DNA of 64,000 nt from Theocolax elegans (lineage: Eukaryota > Arthropoda > Insecta > Hymenoptera > Cerocephalidae). The stretch is from NCBI GenBank assembly GCA_026168455.1, contig CM047425.1, forward strand, positions 20,786,648-20,850,647, read 5' to 3'. How positions within the stretch are numbered: the stretch's first letter is position 1; each line of letters begins with the position of its first letter. The translations under genes were made by a program, and so were the position numbers. The notes under the pieces were generated by a model. The model did not search any database. It had not been told where the DNA came from and saw only the letters and a program-made list of their open reading frames with translations. Shown piece by piece: positions 1 through 9,545 of this stretch.

Positions 1-1173
1 TACTATTTGTAGTAATTATATTTGAATATATTAAATATTTTTTAATTTTTTATATAGATATTATTGATATAATTAAATTGTATATTTAACTTGTTTACAT
101 GATAGTTATTCCTAGGTATAGAACAAAATGGGTTATTTCAATTCGTTGAAGCATTGTCGATAAGAATATCCATAGTGTGAGCGGCGGCGCTAGTAAAAAT
201 CACCACTAAAATCGTTGTATTCGTTAGTTTATTACATCTACCGTACGAGTTCGTGTTTTATTGATTTATATGAGAAATAAGAATAAGTAAAACTTTGTGT
301 ACATAGTTTGTGTGGAAAAATCTATAGAGTAATATAAGAAGAAACAAACAAAAGTGCTAATGGTTCGCGTTCAGTCAATTTTACTTTCCACGAAAGTTTA
401 TTTACTCAAAGTATACCTACCTACTTAGCTACGGATATTTACTCTTATTAAACTGGCAAACGTCAGTCAAAACAACACACAATGCATTCGTAATTCCTAC
501 TTAACCGAGAATGTATACGGTAAACCTTTTGATATCGTATGGATAAAATGTTGAATGAACGAATAGAACATTCTACTAAAGTACGTTAATATTGTATAAG
601 AAAAAGGTAAAATCGCAAAAAGACTTGGGAGTTCGTAAAGGAGTGTATAACATCACGCAACCTTGGACTCCCGGTGAAACGCGTCGGAATTTTTTTTACT
701 ATTCTTTTCGAAAAATCCATCCAAGTGGATTATAGACAGGTTCGAGTGCAATATGCTCATGGGTGCGATATACGTGGGAAGCACCCAAGCGCTGCAATTA
801 TCCGGCCTAGATTCCGCGTGCGCGGGGTTTAATCGCGCGACGCGCGATGCGAGAGTTACGCACGAACCGCGGTCGATTCGATAACGACGTATAGAGTGCG
901 CCCGATGATGCACTCACAAACTGAAACCGACGCAACCCCAACGCCGGTTTCCCGGCATAATTAGTAGCCGTGCGGTGTAAAATTAGACATCTTCTGGCCA
1001 ATTTGTGCAACTGCATGCGCGTGTGCATGCGTAAAAGTACTCCTGATCGGTCGGTGAAATTGAATTTTAACTAAGTATGGATAATTTGCCGATAACCGAT
1101 TTAAATTGCATTATTTTTCTTTTTCAGCTTGTTTACTGTTTCATTTTTACGTATTAAGGGGATGTCGGAGCTA
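1..1173. other. AT-rich non-coding stretch with a CpG-dense patch
   Basis: No exon can be supported here. Most of it is AT-rich. A CpG-dense patch at about 660-1030 keeps two minus-strand frames of 73-86 codons open, but neither resembles a known protein and the higher GC alone explains the lack of stops. A strong plus-strand polypyrimidine-AG (TTTTTCTTTTTCAG) ends near 1127, with no convincing donor behind it. Confidence 0.5.
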
Positions 1174-1655
1174 TAGCCTCCATCAAAAGCCGCTCGATCT
1201 CGCGGCTTCGAATGGCGCTGTAGTCAGGTGTCGATTTTTACGATAAACGTACTTCAAACATAAATTATAAATTTTACAGCTATATAGAGCTGTTGAAAGA
1301 TACTTTCCCCCCTAGCTATAACTAAAATAAAGGTAATTATAATATTACTCTTGGCAGCAAATGTTTATTTTTTTAAAGAAATGTGAAATACGTCTCATAT
1401 TTAATGAATCTATATCTACCGTAATGCTAAACGCAACGTATTTCACATTTCTTTAAAAAAATAAACATTTGCTGCCAAGAGTAATATTGCAATTACCTTA
1501 ATTTTAGTTATAGCTAGGGGGGAAAGTATTTTTCAACAGCTCTATGTAGCTGTAAAATTTGTAATTTATGTTTTAAGTACGTTTATCGTAGAAATCGACA
1601 CCTGACTACAGCGCCATTCGAAGCCGCGAGATCGAGCGGCTTTTGATGGAGGCTA
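1174..1655. mobile_element. Palindromic (foldback) MITE with two 220-bp arms
   Basis: Two arms, 1174-1393 and 1436-1655, are reverse complements of each other over their full 220 bp, with about 8 mismatches by eye (roughly 96% identity) and a 42-bp spacer. The ends read TAGCCTCCATCAAAAG and its complement. If the outermost TA is the target duplication, the element proper starts GCCTCCATC and fits a TA-inserting Tc1/mariner-type non-autonomous family; that family assignment is inference. No frame codes for a transposase. A transcript crossing it would fold into a hairpin of about 220 bp, so it could be a source of endogenous siRNA. Confidence 0.85.
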
Positions 1656-2801
1656 ATGCTAAATATTTATATTTAATTGTTAAGATCATGTAAATCACTT
1701 TGATACATAAATTTCAGCATAAAAAATGTATTTATGGTGAGTAAAACTTTTCAGTTTGAAGACTCAGTTTTTAGTCTCTAAATTGTATATAGCATCTCAG
1801 AGCAATGTGTTCATACGTACAATAACGCCTGAATTTAATTATTAAAACCATTTTTCATAAATCATATTTGGGAGTACAAATTGATTGAGCAAAGATTTAG
1901 TGAATTAGAAGAGCAGTAAGCCAACACATAATGATGACAAAAAATTGAATACTCAAACCCACGTTGAACACCTACACGTATAAGACAACCGTTTAATTGC
2001 TAAAATTCCTTGTAAATCGGCAAGGAACACAGCATAAATTTACGGTACCCCAAGTTGTAACCGACGGACGAATCACCCGTGACAAACAAAACAAAGTTAA
2101 AAAAAAAATGTTCTTTTTGAAACTATTCGTGTCGAATGAGTGATCCAAAACACACGTACATCGTTTGAAAAGTCGGATGTACAGTTATAAAAAGGCGCGG
2201 GATCGCGCGAATGTATCGCGAGCGCGGAGGTGGTGGTGGTGACCGTCTTTTTCTTGGTTTTGTCATGGGCCTCGCGTATATATGCCGCGTGAATACCGAA
2301 AGGAATCCGGGAGTATTGTGCTCGCTTATTGACATACGCCTTAAAATTTGGGACTTACTCGAGGTGAATGGCTTGTAAATTAGTCTGCTCTCTACGTGAT
2401 TAAAGTATGGAATAAGAATTATGGGAATTGTAAAAGATTCTATCATACCGATCTCCAACTCTTGATGTCAAGAACTAACAAATCCTTTCTCTTTAATTTT
2501 TATCATTGTATCATTTGAGTTTACACTATCTTTATCGTTGGATCGTTTGAGATTTCATTATTTTTATCATTGTATCGTTTGAATATATACTGTATTAAAT
2601 CCAAAAATTAATCGCAGATGTTTACATTCTATATAGTCTAAATAATTAATTTTTAATAGTTTAAGTTGTCATTAACAAATAATTATTTATATAGGATTTA
2701 TATTCTTTTATTTTATTATTTAGTGTATAATATATATATGTTAGGACAAAAAAGGGTTTACATTTGAATATTTATTAATTTGCAAATATTCATGTACTTA
2801 C
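1656..2801. other. Non-coding stretch, presumed intron
   Basis: AT-rich with a CpG-dense core at about 2170-2290. The 111-codon minus-strand open frame at 2123-2458 is low-complexity (Pro/Arg run from a GGTGGTGGT tract) and resembles no known protein. Nothing else supportable was seen apart from the TATA box listed separately. Confidence 0.45.
2186..2195 (+). promoter_or_regulatory. Candidate TATA box next to CpG-dense DNA
   Basis: TATAAAAAGG is followed directly by GCGCGGG, a textbook TATA context. No good initiator is visible about 30 bp downstream and no first exon follows, so this is a weak promoter call. Confidence 0.25.
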
Positions 2802-2872
2802 GTGATCGTACTTCTAGAATACAACTAATTCCAAATACTCACCTGCAACAAAAAATAAACATCGTAATTAGT
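2797..2872 (-). promoter_or_regulatory. Candidate recursive splice site (ratchet point) with downstream cryptic donor
   Basis: Read on the minus strand, a CTAAT branch-point-like motif is followed about 25 nt later by TTTATTTTTTGTTGCAG, and that AG (2844-2843) is joined directly to GTGAGT (2842-2837). A 3' splice site fused to a 5' splice site is the known signature of recursive splicing in long insect introns. A second donor, GTAAGTAC, begins at 2801 and would define a 41-bp exon (2802-2842). That exon has a stop in all three frames, so it is more likely a cryptic or RS-type exon than a coding one. The site lies about 19 kb downstream of the spectrin-like exon on the same strand, as expected for a ratchet point inside a long intron. 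Confidence 0.5.
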
Positions 2873-4735
2873 ATAAAATATGATAATTTCAATTTTTAAG
2901 CAAATATAAAATCACTATTAATTAAAATAAGCACTAAAAAGTCAAAAGTTTATCGTGACTACCTCGATTGAAACTCGTACCCATATATGAGTCGATAAAA
3001 AAATACCGATAGATACAAACACAAAAATCCATATTTCTTCGAGTACAGTCACCGAAAACGGTATACCGCACAAGTATAAAAAAGGTAAATGTCAAGAAAT
3101 CTTAGGATCGACGTAAACGTTTTTTGCAAAGTAACTTTCCCATTTTACAAAAGACGACATCGAGAGAGTATAATCTCTTCTCTGCCATTCAAATGCCCCT
3201 TAACACCGTTACGCAGGCTTCACGAAAGCGATCTCGTTACATCTCTCCTCGGTCATGAATTTTCCAAGCGACACCTGCTTGTGGCTCATGAGAAATTTTC
3301 AATCTCTCGCATATAAATATCGGATAATAAGCGAGGGCGATTTACGACTTCTTCGACGATACGATACTTTCGTATATTATTAAACAACGTCCGGTGTGTC
3401 GTTCGATTAAAGAAAAACTCAACGAGCCACCTTTTTTCATTCGCATTCAACCTATTTAGGATAACGTAACGGCGAAATTTCGCGTTACTACCTTATTGGA
3501 TGCAATTGCTATTTACAGGTTTAAGAGACATTTTCTTGATTGTTTAAAATTTAGTTACCGTACGTATTTATAATACGTCTTTACAATTATAATTTTAGTA
3601 GTAAACTTTTTACATTCGAACATTCGCGTTACCTCAAAATAATAATATTATATTTTACTCTTTTTGAGAAATAGTCATCCAAAGGTCAAAAATATGTCAT
3701 GTGTTTTTTTACAAATTTAATAAGATTAATCACCTTTTTTAAGAATCTGTATAAGTACATAAAAATTTCTTCTCTTAAGCACTTTCTGTTTTGATATAAT
3801 TTAAAAGGTTTTCCTTAAAAATGACATTAATCCGATTATAAAATGAGATACTATTATGAATATAAATGTCGTCAGTTATTTAAAAAATTAAATGTATATT
3901 TATTTATTTATTTATTTAAAATATTTATATATTCTTGATGAGGCTATTGAGGTAATTTATTATTTACACTTTTTATAGTATCGTAATGCATGTGATGGAG
4001 TACAAAAATTAGGCATTTTTTGTTACTCTTCCTCGATTGTAATATAAAACCAATTAAAATTTTAATTCGTTTAAATAATTTTAAAAATGATTAATAGTTC
4101 ATTATTCTCGCAAATTATTTTAACGCAATTTAAATGAAAATTAATTAAGATTTTTAAGATTGAACGAGCGATTATAAAATTTATCCTTTCTTCTCCTCGC
4201 GAGAAATGTAGATTAAAAAATGTGCAGGTTAGTCGGAAAATTGTGCATTAATACTACGGGGATCGCGATAGAGAAAACAGTCGTAAATAATCGTTATGAC
4301 CGACGCAGCGTTACGCATAGTTGATTGCGCGCGTAGGCGCGCGAATAAAAAAGGCACGTAATATACGTGTAATACGAACTGATGTAGGTTACAAAAGCTT
4401 AAGTCCATCGCATTTAAGTGGGACGAGTGGAAAAAGAAAGAGAAAGAGAAAGAGAAAGAGAAAGAAAGATATCTGACAAATGAGATACCTGAAATCGCCT
4501 CGACGCGGCCTTGGACAATGAGACGATTTTTCTCTCCTCGCTTTTTCTCGGGAGGAGGTGTTTCTCTCCCTCTCTTACTGTTTCTTTCTTAGATTTAAGC
4601 GAACCTTTTCACCAGACGCTGATTTATGTATTTTACACTGGATATATACGTCGATGGTTTTCTTTTTTAATTGAGGGTTCGTTGCCGCGGGATTTATGGG
4701 GAAGATAGCTTTGTTGTCGACTATTTTCTAGTTTC
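2873..4735. other. Non-coding stretch, presumed intron
   Basis: AT-rich, with a (TTTA)n run near 3900 and a purine microsatellite at 4436-4469. The 75-codon plus frame at 3089-3316 and the 65-codon plus frame at 4511-4708 have no recognisable similarity and no splice context. Confidence 0.45.
4436..4469. repeat. (AGAAAG)n microsatellite
   Basis: About five to six near-perfect copies of AGAAAG on the plus strand. Simple tandem repeat. Confidence 0.9.
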
Positions 4736-4837
4736 ATATCGACACCTCGTACGAAGAAAAGCACAACTCAGATTTACGTATTTAAAATAACGTTACAAAA
4801 TCTGAGTTATGCTTTTCTTCGTACGAGGTGTCGATAT
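4736..4837. repeat. Hairpin with 40-bp arms
   Basis: Arms 4736-4775 and 4798-4837 are reverse complements over 40 bp with one mismatch by eye (a C opposite what becomes T in the other arm); the loop is 22 nt. The outer ends are ATATCGACACC and its complement. It has no coding capacity. It could be a tiny foldback element or a transcribed hairpin. The stem is more perfect than a usual animal pre-miRNA, so a MITE fragment or hairpin-siRNA source is more likely. Confidence 0.8.
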
Positions 4838-7800
4838 ATACATAAATGTGCATAGCTGCTAGCGCTAATTGAAGCGATAAATATTTTAATGGAACTTTAG
4901 TTTATAGCGTGGCTCTCTTTTGGTTTTGGTTCTCTGTATTGTCCTAAGAAAATATATATGTATGTGGTGGAAATACAAAGTTGCGGTTAAATTTAATTTA
5001 TAGCAAGTGTTGTTGATTACAACTCTAGTTATTAAGAAGCTCATTTTTAATTACAATCAACTGTTTATTACTCGACTAATATTTTATGGAAAATCATTCG
5101 TTTGATGTAATTTATGACCAGTTACGCGATAAAAGCAAGTTTCGATTATTTTGAATAAAAATTAAATGTAGTAATGTAAAGGCGCGTGTTAGATTTTCTG
5201 TTAACTTTATTAAAACATATTTTATTTTTGCTTAGTTGCTTCGGAAAAAAACGATTGTGAAGCGGTACAGTAGTTGCACAATTTTCTATGAATATATGAA
5301 AAGATAAAAATTATATGCATTCAATCGCAAGTCAGATAACTTCATGTTTATTCTTGTTCAAGAAAATGATGTAATCTACAAAGTGAAATAAAATTTTAAC
5401 ACCAAAATTGTATTTAATTATCTTATTGAAATATCGTTATAACTCTTGTAGAAACAAACACTTTAACAATGGTCAAACTTTTTTAATAAGTAAGTAATCA
5501 CTATTTTATAGTGTTAGAGAATTCCATGTTAATTTACAGTTTGGCCAGATGATATTTATATCGTTGTTTTACCTAAGGTAGATGAAAATTTTACATCATT
5601 CTTAATATATTTCAAACCATAATTTAATTTTTAAAGATGTAAGAATATTCTACCATAACGTTAAAATGCTTGTATGAAGATGAAAGTCGTTGCTTAATTT
5701 AATACAATCTACTTATCGCTACTATACAGTTATTTCTTATACTATGAATTACATTCTCATAATTATAAATAAGTTTAACTTTTTCATTTCTATAATAGTA
5801 ATGGTAATTAGAACTTTTAAACAGCAACAAAATACAAAAGATACTATACATTTCCAAATATGTTTCTTTCTCCTGAATAATCTAAAAATTATATACTTAT
5901 TTAGAATGACCCGTAGACTTACGATTATTACACTGGTGTAAAAAGCTGAACAATGAATAGAATATACGTGATAAATATTGAACATTTCATACGTACATAA
6001 ACATCATCAAGAATGTTAAATTTATGTATACATAATTAAAATTGGAATATACTTTTACATTGTACTCTCAAGTAGACAAGGTAAATACATTCCTTGTTTC
6101 TTATTAATAATTTAAAATTGGTATGTGCTTTAAATACAACGTTTTTAGTTCTACTGTCACATCTATTTTTATAAACATTCTCATCTTTTAGAAGCTCTTG
6201 CAGAGAAATCGAACCCTACTTTTTTTAGATTAAAATATATTATTTTAGTGAATCACTAGATTGAAAATTTCATATATCCTACGCACATGTAAAGTAAAAA
6301 GAATAACCTCTTTCTTAATACAGGATTTCAATATAATTTATAATTCACAGAGTTGATTAAAAGAATTTGCGAAATTCGGACCGATAAAATAAAAACTATC
6401 GGTAAGTATAAGTACACATCGTTTAGGTAAGTATTATATACAGATAACCATTCTATTGGATTTCGTTTGAAAGACAAGGCATCATTAACACATCGTCCTT
6501 TACACAAACAACCGTTTATCAGGTTGGCATGTGCGCGAATAATCGTTTTCCGTTGAAAGCTTACGGTGAGTCGCGCGTGGACAAGAGAAGTAGATCTCGC
6601 GTATGCAGCGATTTGAACGAGAGGTGTGTGTTCGTGCCTGTGTGTATGCACAAATGCGTGAGAAGAGAGCCGCGAGACTACGCCCGCGCACGATAGGAGC
6701 GTCGAGGTCGCACGAGACTGGAAGCCTCCTGCTTATGATACAATCAACGAGTGATTGATTGCTCCTTACTTTTTCGTTCGACGTTTTCTTTTATTTCATA
6801 CTTACCATTTTTTTCCTTAATTTCGCGTATTTTTTTATATATTATTTAATTTGTTGACAATAAACATTTGATATACATTACTTAAACGAATATTTAACGC
6901 CATATTTATTAATAGCGTGTAAAGGTTTCCATTTTTGGTAGAAAAATTTGTCGATGGCACGCGATGTTTTGATCATCTGCCAAGGGAAGCTATTCATTTA
7001 TCTTCTACGAGTATGAAAAGGTCCAGCGGCAGATGCAATAATTCATCCATTGAGTTTCCGGAACACTGTTTAATGACAGTTTAATCTCTATTATACACCG
7101 TGCTGCCGTGTTAAATCCCCTATACTTTTCATTGTCGCATCTTCGACATTATCTAATCGTTTGGAATCTTTCTTTTTTCCCCTCCCTCCCTCTCTTTCTC
7201 TCTCTCTCAATCCCTTACAATAAAAAGAATAAAATATATATAATATGCCTATGTGTAGCATGTAGAATAATCTCCGCACGCCCACTTTACGAATCACGCT
7301 AGATTTGATGCGAACAACTGAAGATGCAATAGCCTGTTCTTCGTCTGCGAAAAATCTCTCGCTCTTCGTTCGTTGTTTATAAAAGATTTTTTTACCGTAT
7401 TTAATGTATACTAAACGCGGTAAACGAATTTTCTGTATTAAAATGTAAATTGGCTATTTATTAGTTATCCATTGAACAAATGATCGTAATTATAAATATT
7501 TTAATAATAATTACTGAAAATGATTCTATTTAATTCAACAAAAATGATTAATTTTCCTTTATCCTTATATTTTCTGAAAATCCTAAAATATTCCTCCATG
7601 TATTTAATAATAAGAAATTAATATTTTAAATGTTGTACATTTTAATCGATTATATTATAAGATATCAAAAGAATGATAAATTAATAAATTACTTTGAAGC
7701 ATCATGTGAATTCCTCTTTCTTCAATAAAATATTCAATCCATTTTTCTTTCAGCCCACAATGGTAGGCAGATTTTAATGCGGCATATAAAAGAGGGGTTG

Positions 7801-8088
7801 CGCATCTGTTTCGAGAACACTACATCACGTCGCTCAACCTTTCCGCGTTAATAACTTTCTCATATACGGAGCATCGTTCTTGATGATGGCGATACATGCA
7901 TTGCGAGTTTCTACATACATCAATGCGTGCGTTACCATCCATTAGAACCGATATTTATTAAATTCTTTTTCTGCTATTCCAGTTGAAATGGAAACTATCT
8001 TTAACGTGCGATCAAGAATTGTATATATATTTGTACTCTGTTTAAATCATGCTTTATAAATTTTATCGAAATAATGAGTGTAATGCAA
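4838..8088. other. Non-coding stretch, presumed intron
   Basis: AT-rich except for a CpG-dense patch at about 6530-6720. A minus-strand donor-like GTAAGTAT lies near 6802 without a supportable exon in front of it. The small frames at 5690-5985 are low-complexity Ile/Phe/Asn-rich translations of AT-rich DNA. Nothing else was seen except the TATA box listed separately. Confidence 0.45.
7785..7792 (+). promoter_or_regulatory. Candidate TATA box
   Basis: TATAAAAG is followed by AGGGG. It lies about 30 bp downstream of a strong polypyrimidine-AG (ATTTTTCTTTCAG), so the two signals compete for interpretation. No canonical initiator follows. Confidence 0.25.
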
Positions 8089-8159
8089 AATTGTATGATT
8101 AAACGAACTTACCTGTAAGTGAAGTTCAATCATAATTGTATGAAACGCCTCTTCTGAGA

Positions 8160-8293
8160 AGATCAATATGTAGTATCTCTCGATTCGTGTCAAATATGGA
8201 TTAATTCCCACAATTTTTAAAGTATTTATAATGAAAAATGTGAATACCGTCGCATATGGATCATTGTCTTTCTTCAGATTATACTTCATTCTT
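8160..8293 (-). repeat. DIRS 3' inverted terminal repeat
   Basis: This 134-bp segment is an exact reverse complement of 12956-13089. It starts AGATCAATATG on the plus strand. Outside it, 8089-8159 is the unique 3' terminal extension, which contains ACTTACCTGTAAGT, an inverted repeat with a 2-nt centre that may serve recombinase binding (inference). Confidence 0.93.
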
Positions 8294-8371
8294 CAAAGCC
8301 TTGCCATAACATGAATAAATTGGGAAATTCAAAAGAAAACTTTTGAAAGGGTAAATTTTAAGGGTGGGTTT

Positions 8372-8482
8372 GATCTTCTCAGAAGAGGCGTTTCATACAA
8401 TTATGATTGAACTTCACTTACAGGTAAGTTCGTTTAATCATACAATTGTATTACACGCCTCTTCTTCGAGATCAATATGTAG
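8372..8482 (-). repeat. DIRS internal complementary region (circle-junction template)
   Basis: 8372-8447 is the exact reverse complement of the element's 3' end (8089-8164). 8444-8482 is the exact reverse complement of its 5' end (13076-13114). The two parts overlap in AATT, so the segment reads straight across the junction of a circularised element. In DIRS-1 such a region is known to act as a splint for joining the ends of the replication intermediate. The overlap is centred in a perfect 12-bp palindrome, ATACAATTGTAT (8440-8451), a likely crossover core for the recombinase. A small plus-strand open frame crosses this segment and is not a gene. Confidence 0.93.
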
Positions 8483-8550
8483 ATGTTTAACGTTTGTTAT
8501 GGCAAGTATATGTAAATGTATATTAACTAAATTATCAGTAAATTATTACA

Positions 8551-8556
8551 TTTATT
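8551..8556 (-). terminator. Candidate polyadenylation signal AATAAA
   Basis: AATAAA on the minus strand lies about 55 nt after the recombinase stop and before the ICR. The full genomic RNA of a DIRS element must run into the 3' inverted repeat, so this signal could only serve a subgenomic mRNA. Such hexamers are common in AT-rich DNA. Confidence 0.25.
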
Positions 8557-8610
8557 GAACTCAATAACAATACGAGAAAATAAAAATACATATATTTTTT
8601 AAGTTACCTA

Positions 8611-9525
8611 CTAACAATTCAATATTGCATTCGCAAATACATTATTCTCTGTCGCTAGTGGTAAATTATAAAACTTTGTAAAAGTATTAGAACTAGGAGT
8701 CCAACCAACAGTTTTTCTAATTGTATCAATATCAACATTGTTTCTTTTTGCTGCTGAGGTTGATGCGTGTCTTGTTGAATGTGCAGAAAAAATATTAACA
8801 TTAATACCACTACTCTCAAGGGATTGTTTCACCCATCTACTTAATGTTTGAGATGTAACCTTTTTGTAAGGAGCCTTCAAAGCAATGAATAAGCATTTTT
8901 CAGAACCTCTATTATCTTTTGTTTTTTCTAAATAACATTCTAAAATAGAAGCTACGCATATTTTTTCATTAATTGAATAAAATGGTAAGATTAAGATTGG
9001 CTGTTTCCTATTAATACCAGATGTTTTTATTTTATCTGGAATTTTAATTTTTATATCACCATTTGATCTTTCAATATTATCAATATTTATTAAAGAGAAT
9101 GTTTGAATTCTATGTCCAGTAATTAAAGCCAAAAGAGTTATTAGTTTAAATGAAAGATCTTTTATAGATAAAGAGTCACTTGTTCCTAAGGAATTAAAAT
9201 AATCTAAAACTATTTTTGGGTCCCAAGTGACATCGTACTTCGGCTTTGGAGGTCGTAATTTAGATACCCCTTTGAAAAAACGCTTTAATCTCGAATCTTC
9301 TGCAATTTCCGAACCTACTAATAAAGATATAGCTGATCTATAAGCATTAACAGAACCATAAGAAACCCCTTTGTCAAAAGTTTCTGTTAGAAATTCCAAA
9401 ATATCCGGAATATTGTTTGAAAAAGGACTTTTGTTATTTTTCACGCAGTAATACCACCAATTCTTTAAAGCACTATCGTACTGCTTTGTAGAAGATTCAG
9501 TTAACGATGAAAGCATAATTTCCAT
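8611..9525 (-). CDS. DIRS tyrosine recombinase
   Basis: Catalyses integration of the circular DNA copy in place of a DDE integrase. The frame is open from 9618 to 8611. The first ATG is at 9525, 20 nt after the RT stop, giving 304 aa; the 25 codons before it start no earlier than a GTG at 9600. Numbered from that GTG, the N-terminal SAM-like/core-binding part is about residues 30-120. The catalytic set is Arg164 (GHRIQT), His274 and Arg277 (AHSTRH), Trp300 (VGW) and the nucleophile Tyr311 (KFYNLP), all present and correctly spaced. The open frame overlaps the RT end by 73 nt, one base back (-1). I see no canonical slippery heptamer there, so internal initiation at 9525 is preferred. No stop or frameshift breaks it. 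Confidence 0.93.
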   Translation of the reverse strand: MEIMLSSLTESSTKQYDSALKNWWYYCVKNNKSPFSNNIPDILEFLTETFDKGVSYGSVNAYRSAISLLVGSEIAEDSRLKRFFKGVSKLRPPKPKYDVTWDPKIVLDYFNSLGTSDSLSIKDLSFKLITLLALITGHRIQTFSLINIDNIERSNGDIKIKIPDKIKTSGINRKQPILILPFYSINEKICVASILECYLEKTKDNRGSEKCLFIALKAPYKKVTSQTLSRWVKQSLESSGINVNIFSAHSTRHASTSAAKRNNVDIDTIRKTVGWTPSSNTFTKFYNLPLATENNVFANAILNC

Positions 9526-9545
9526 AGATTTTTCTGGAGTATCTT

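Noticed and set aside
6520..6570. Possible plus-strand exon ending at a GTGAGTC donor
   Set aside because: Open in one frame, but the acceptor (TTTATCAG) is weak and nothing else on the plus strand supports a gene here.
8364..8558. 64-codon plus-strand frame
   Set aside because: Lies across the DIRS internal complementary region and duplicates a peptide from the inverted terminal end.
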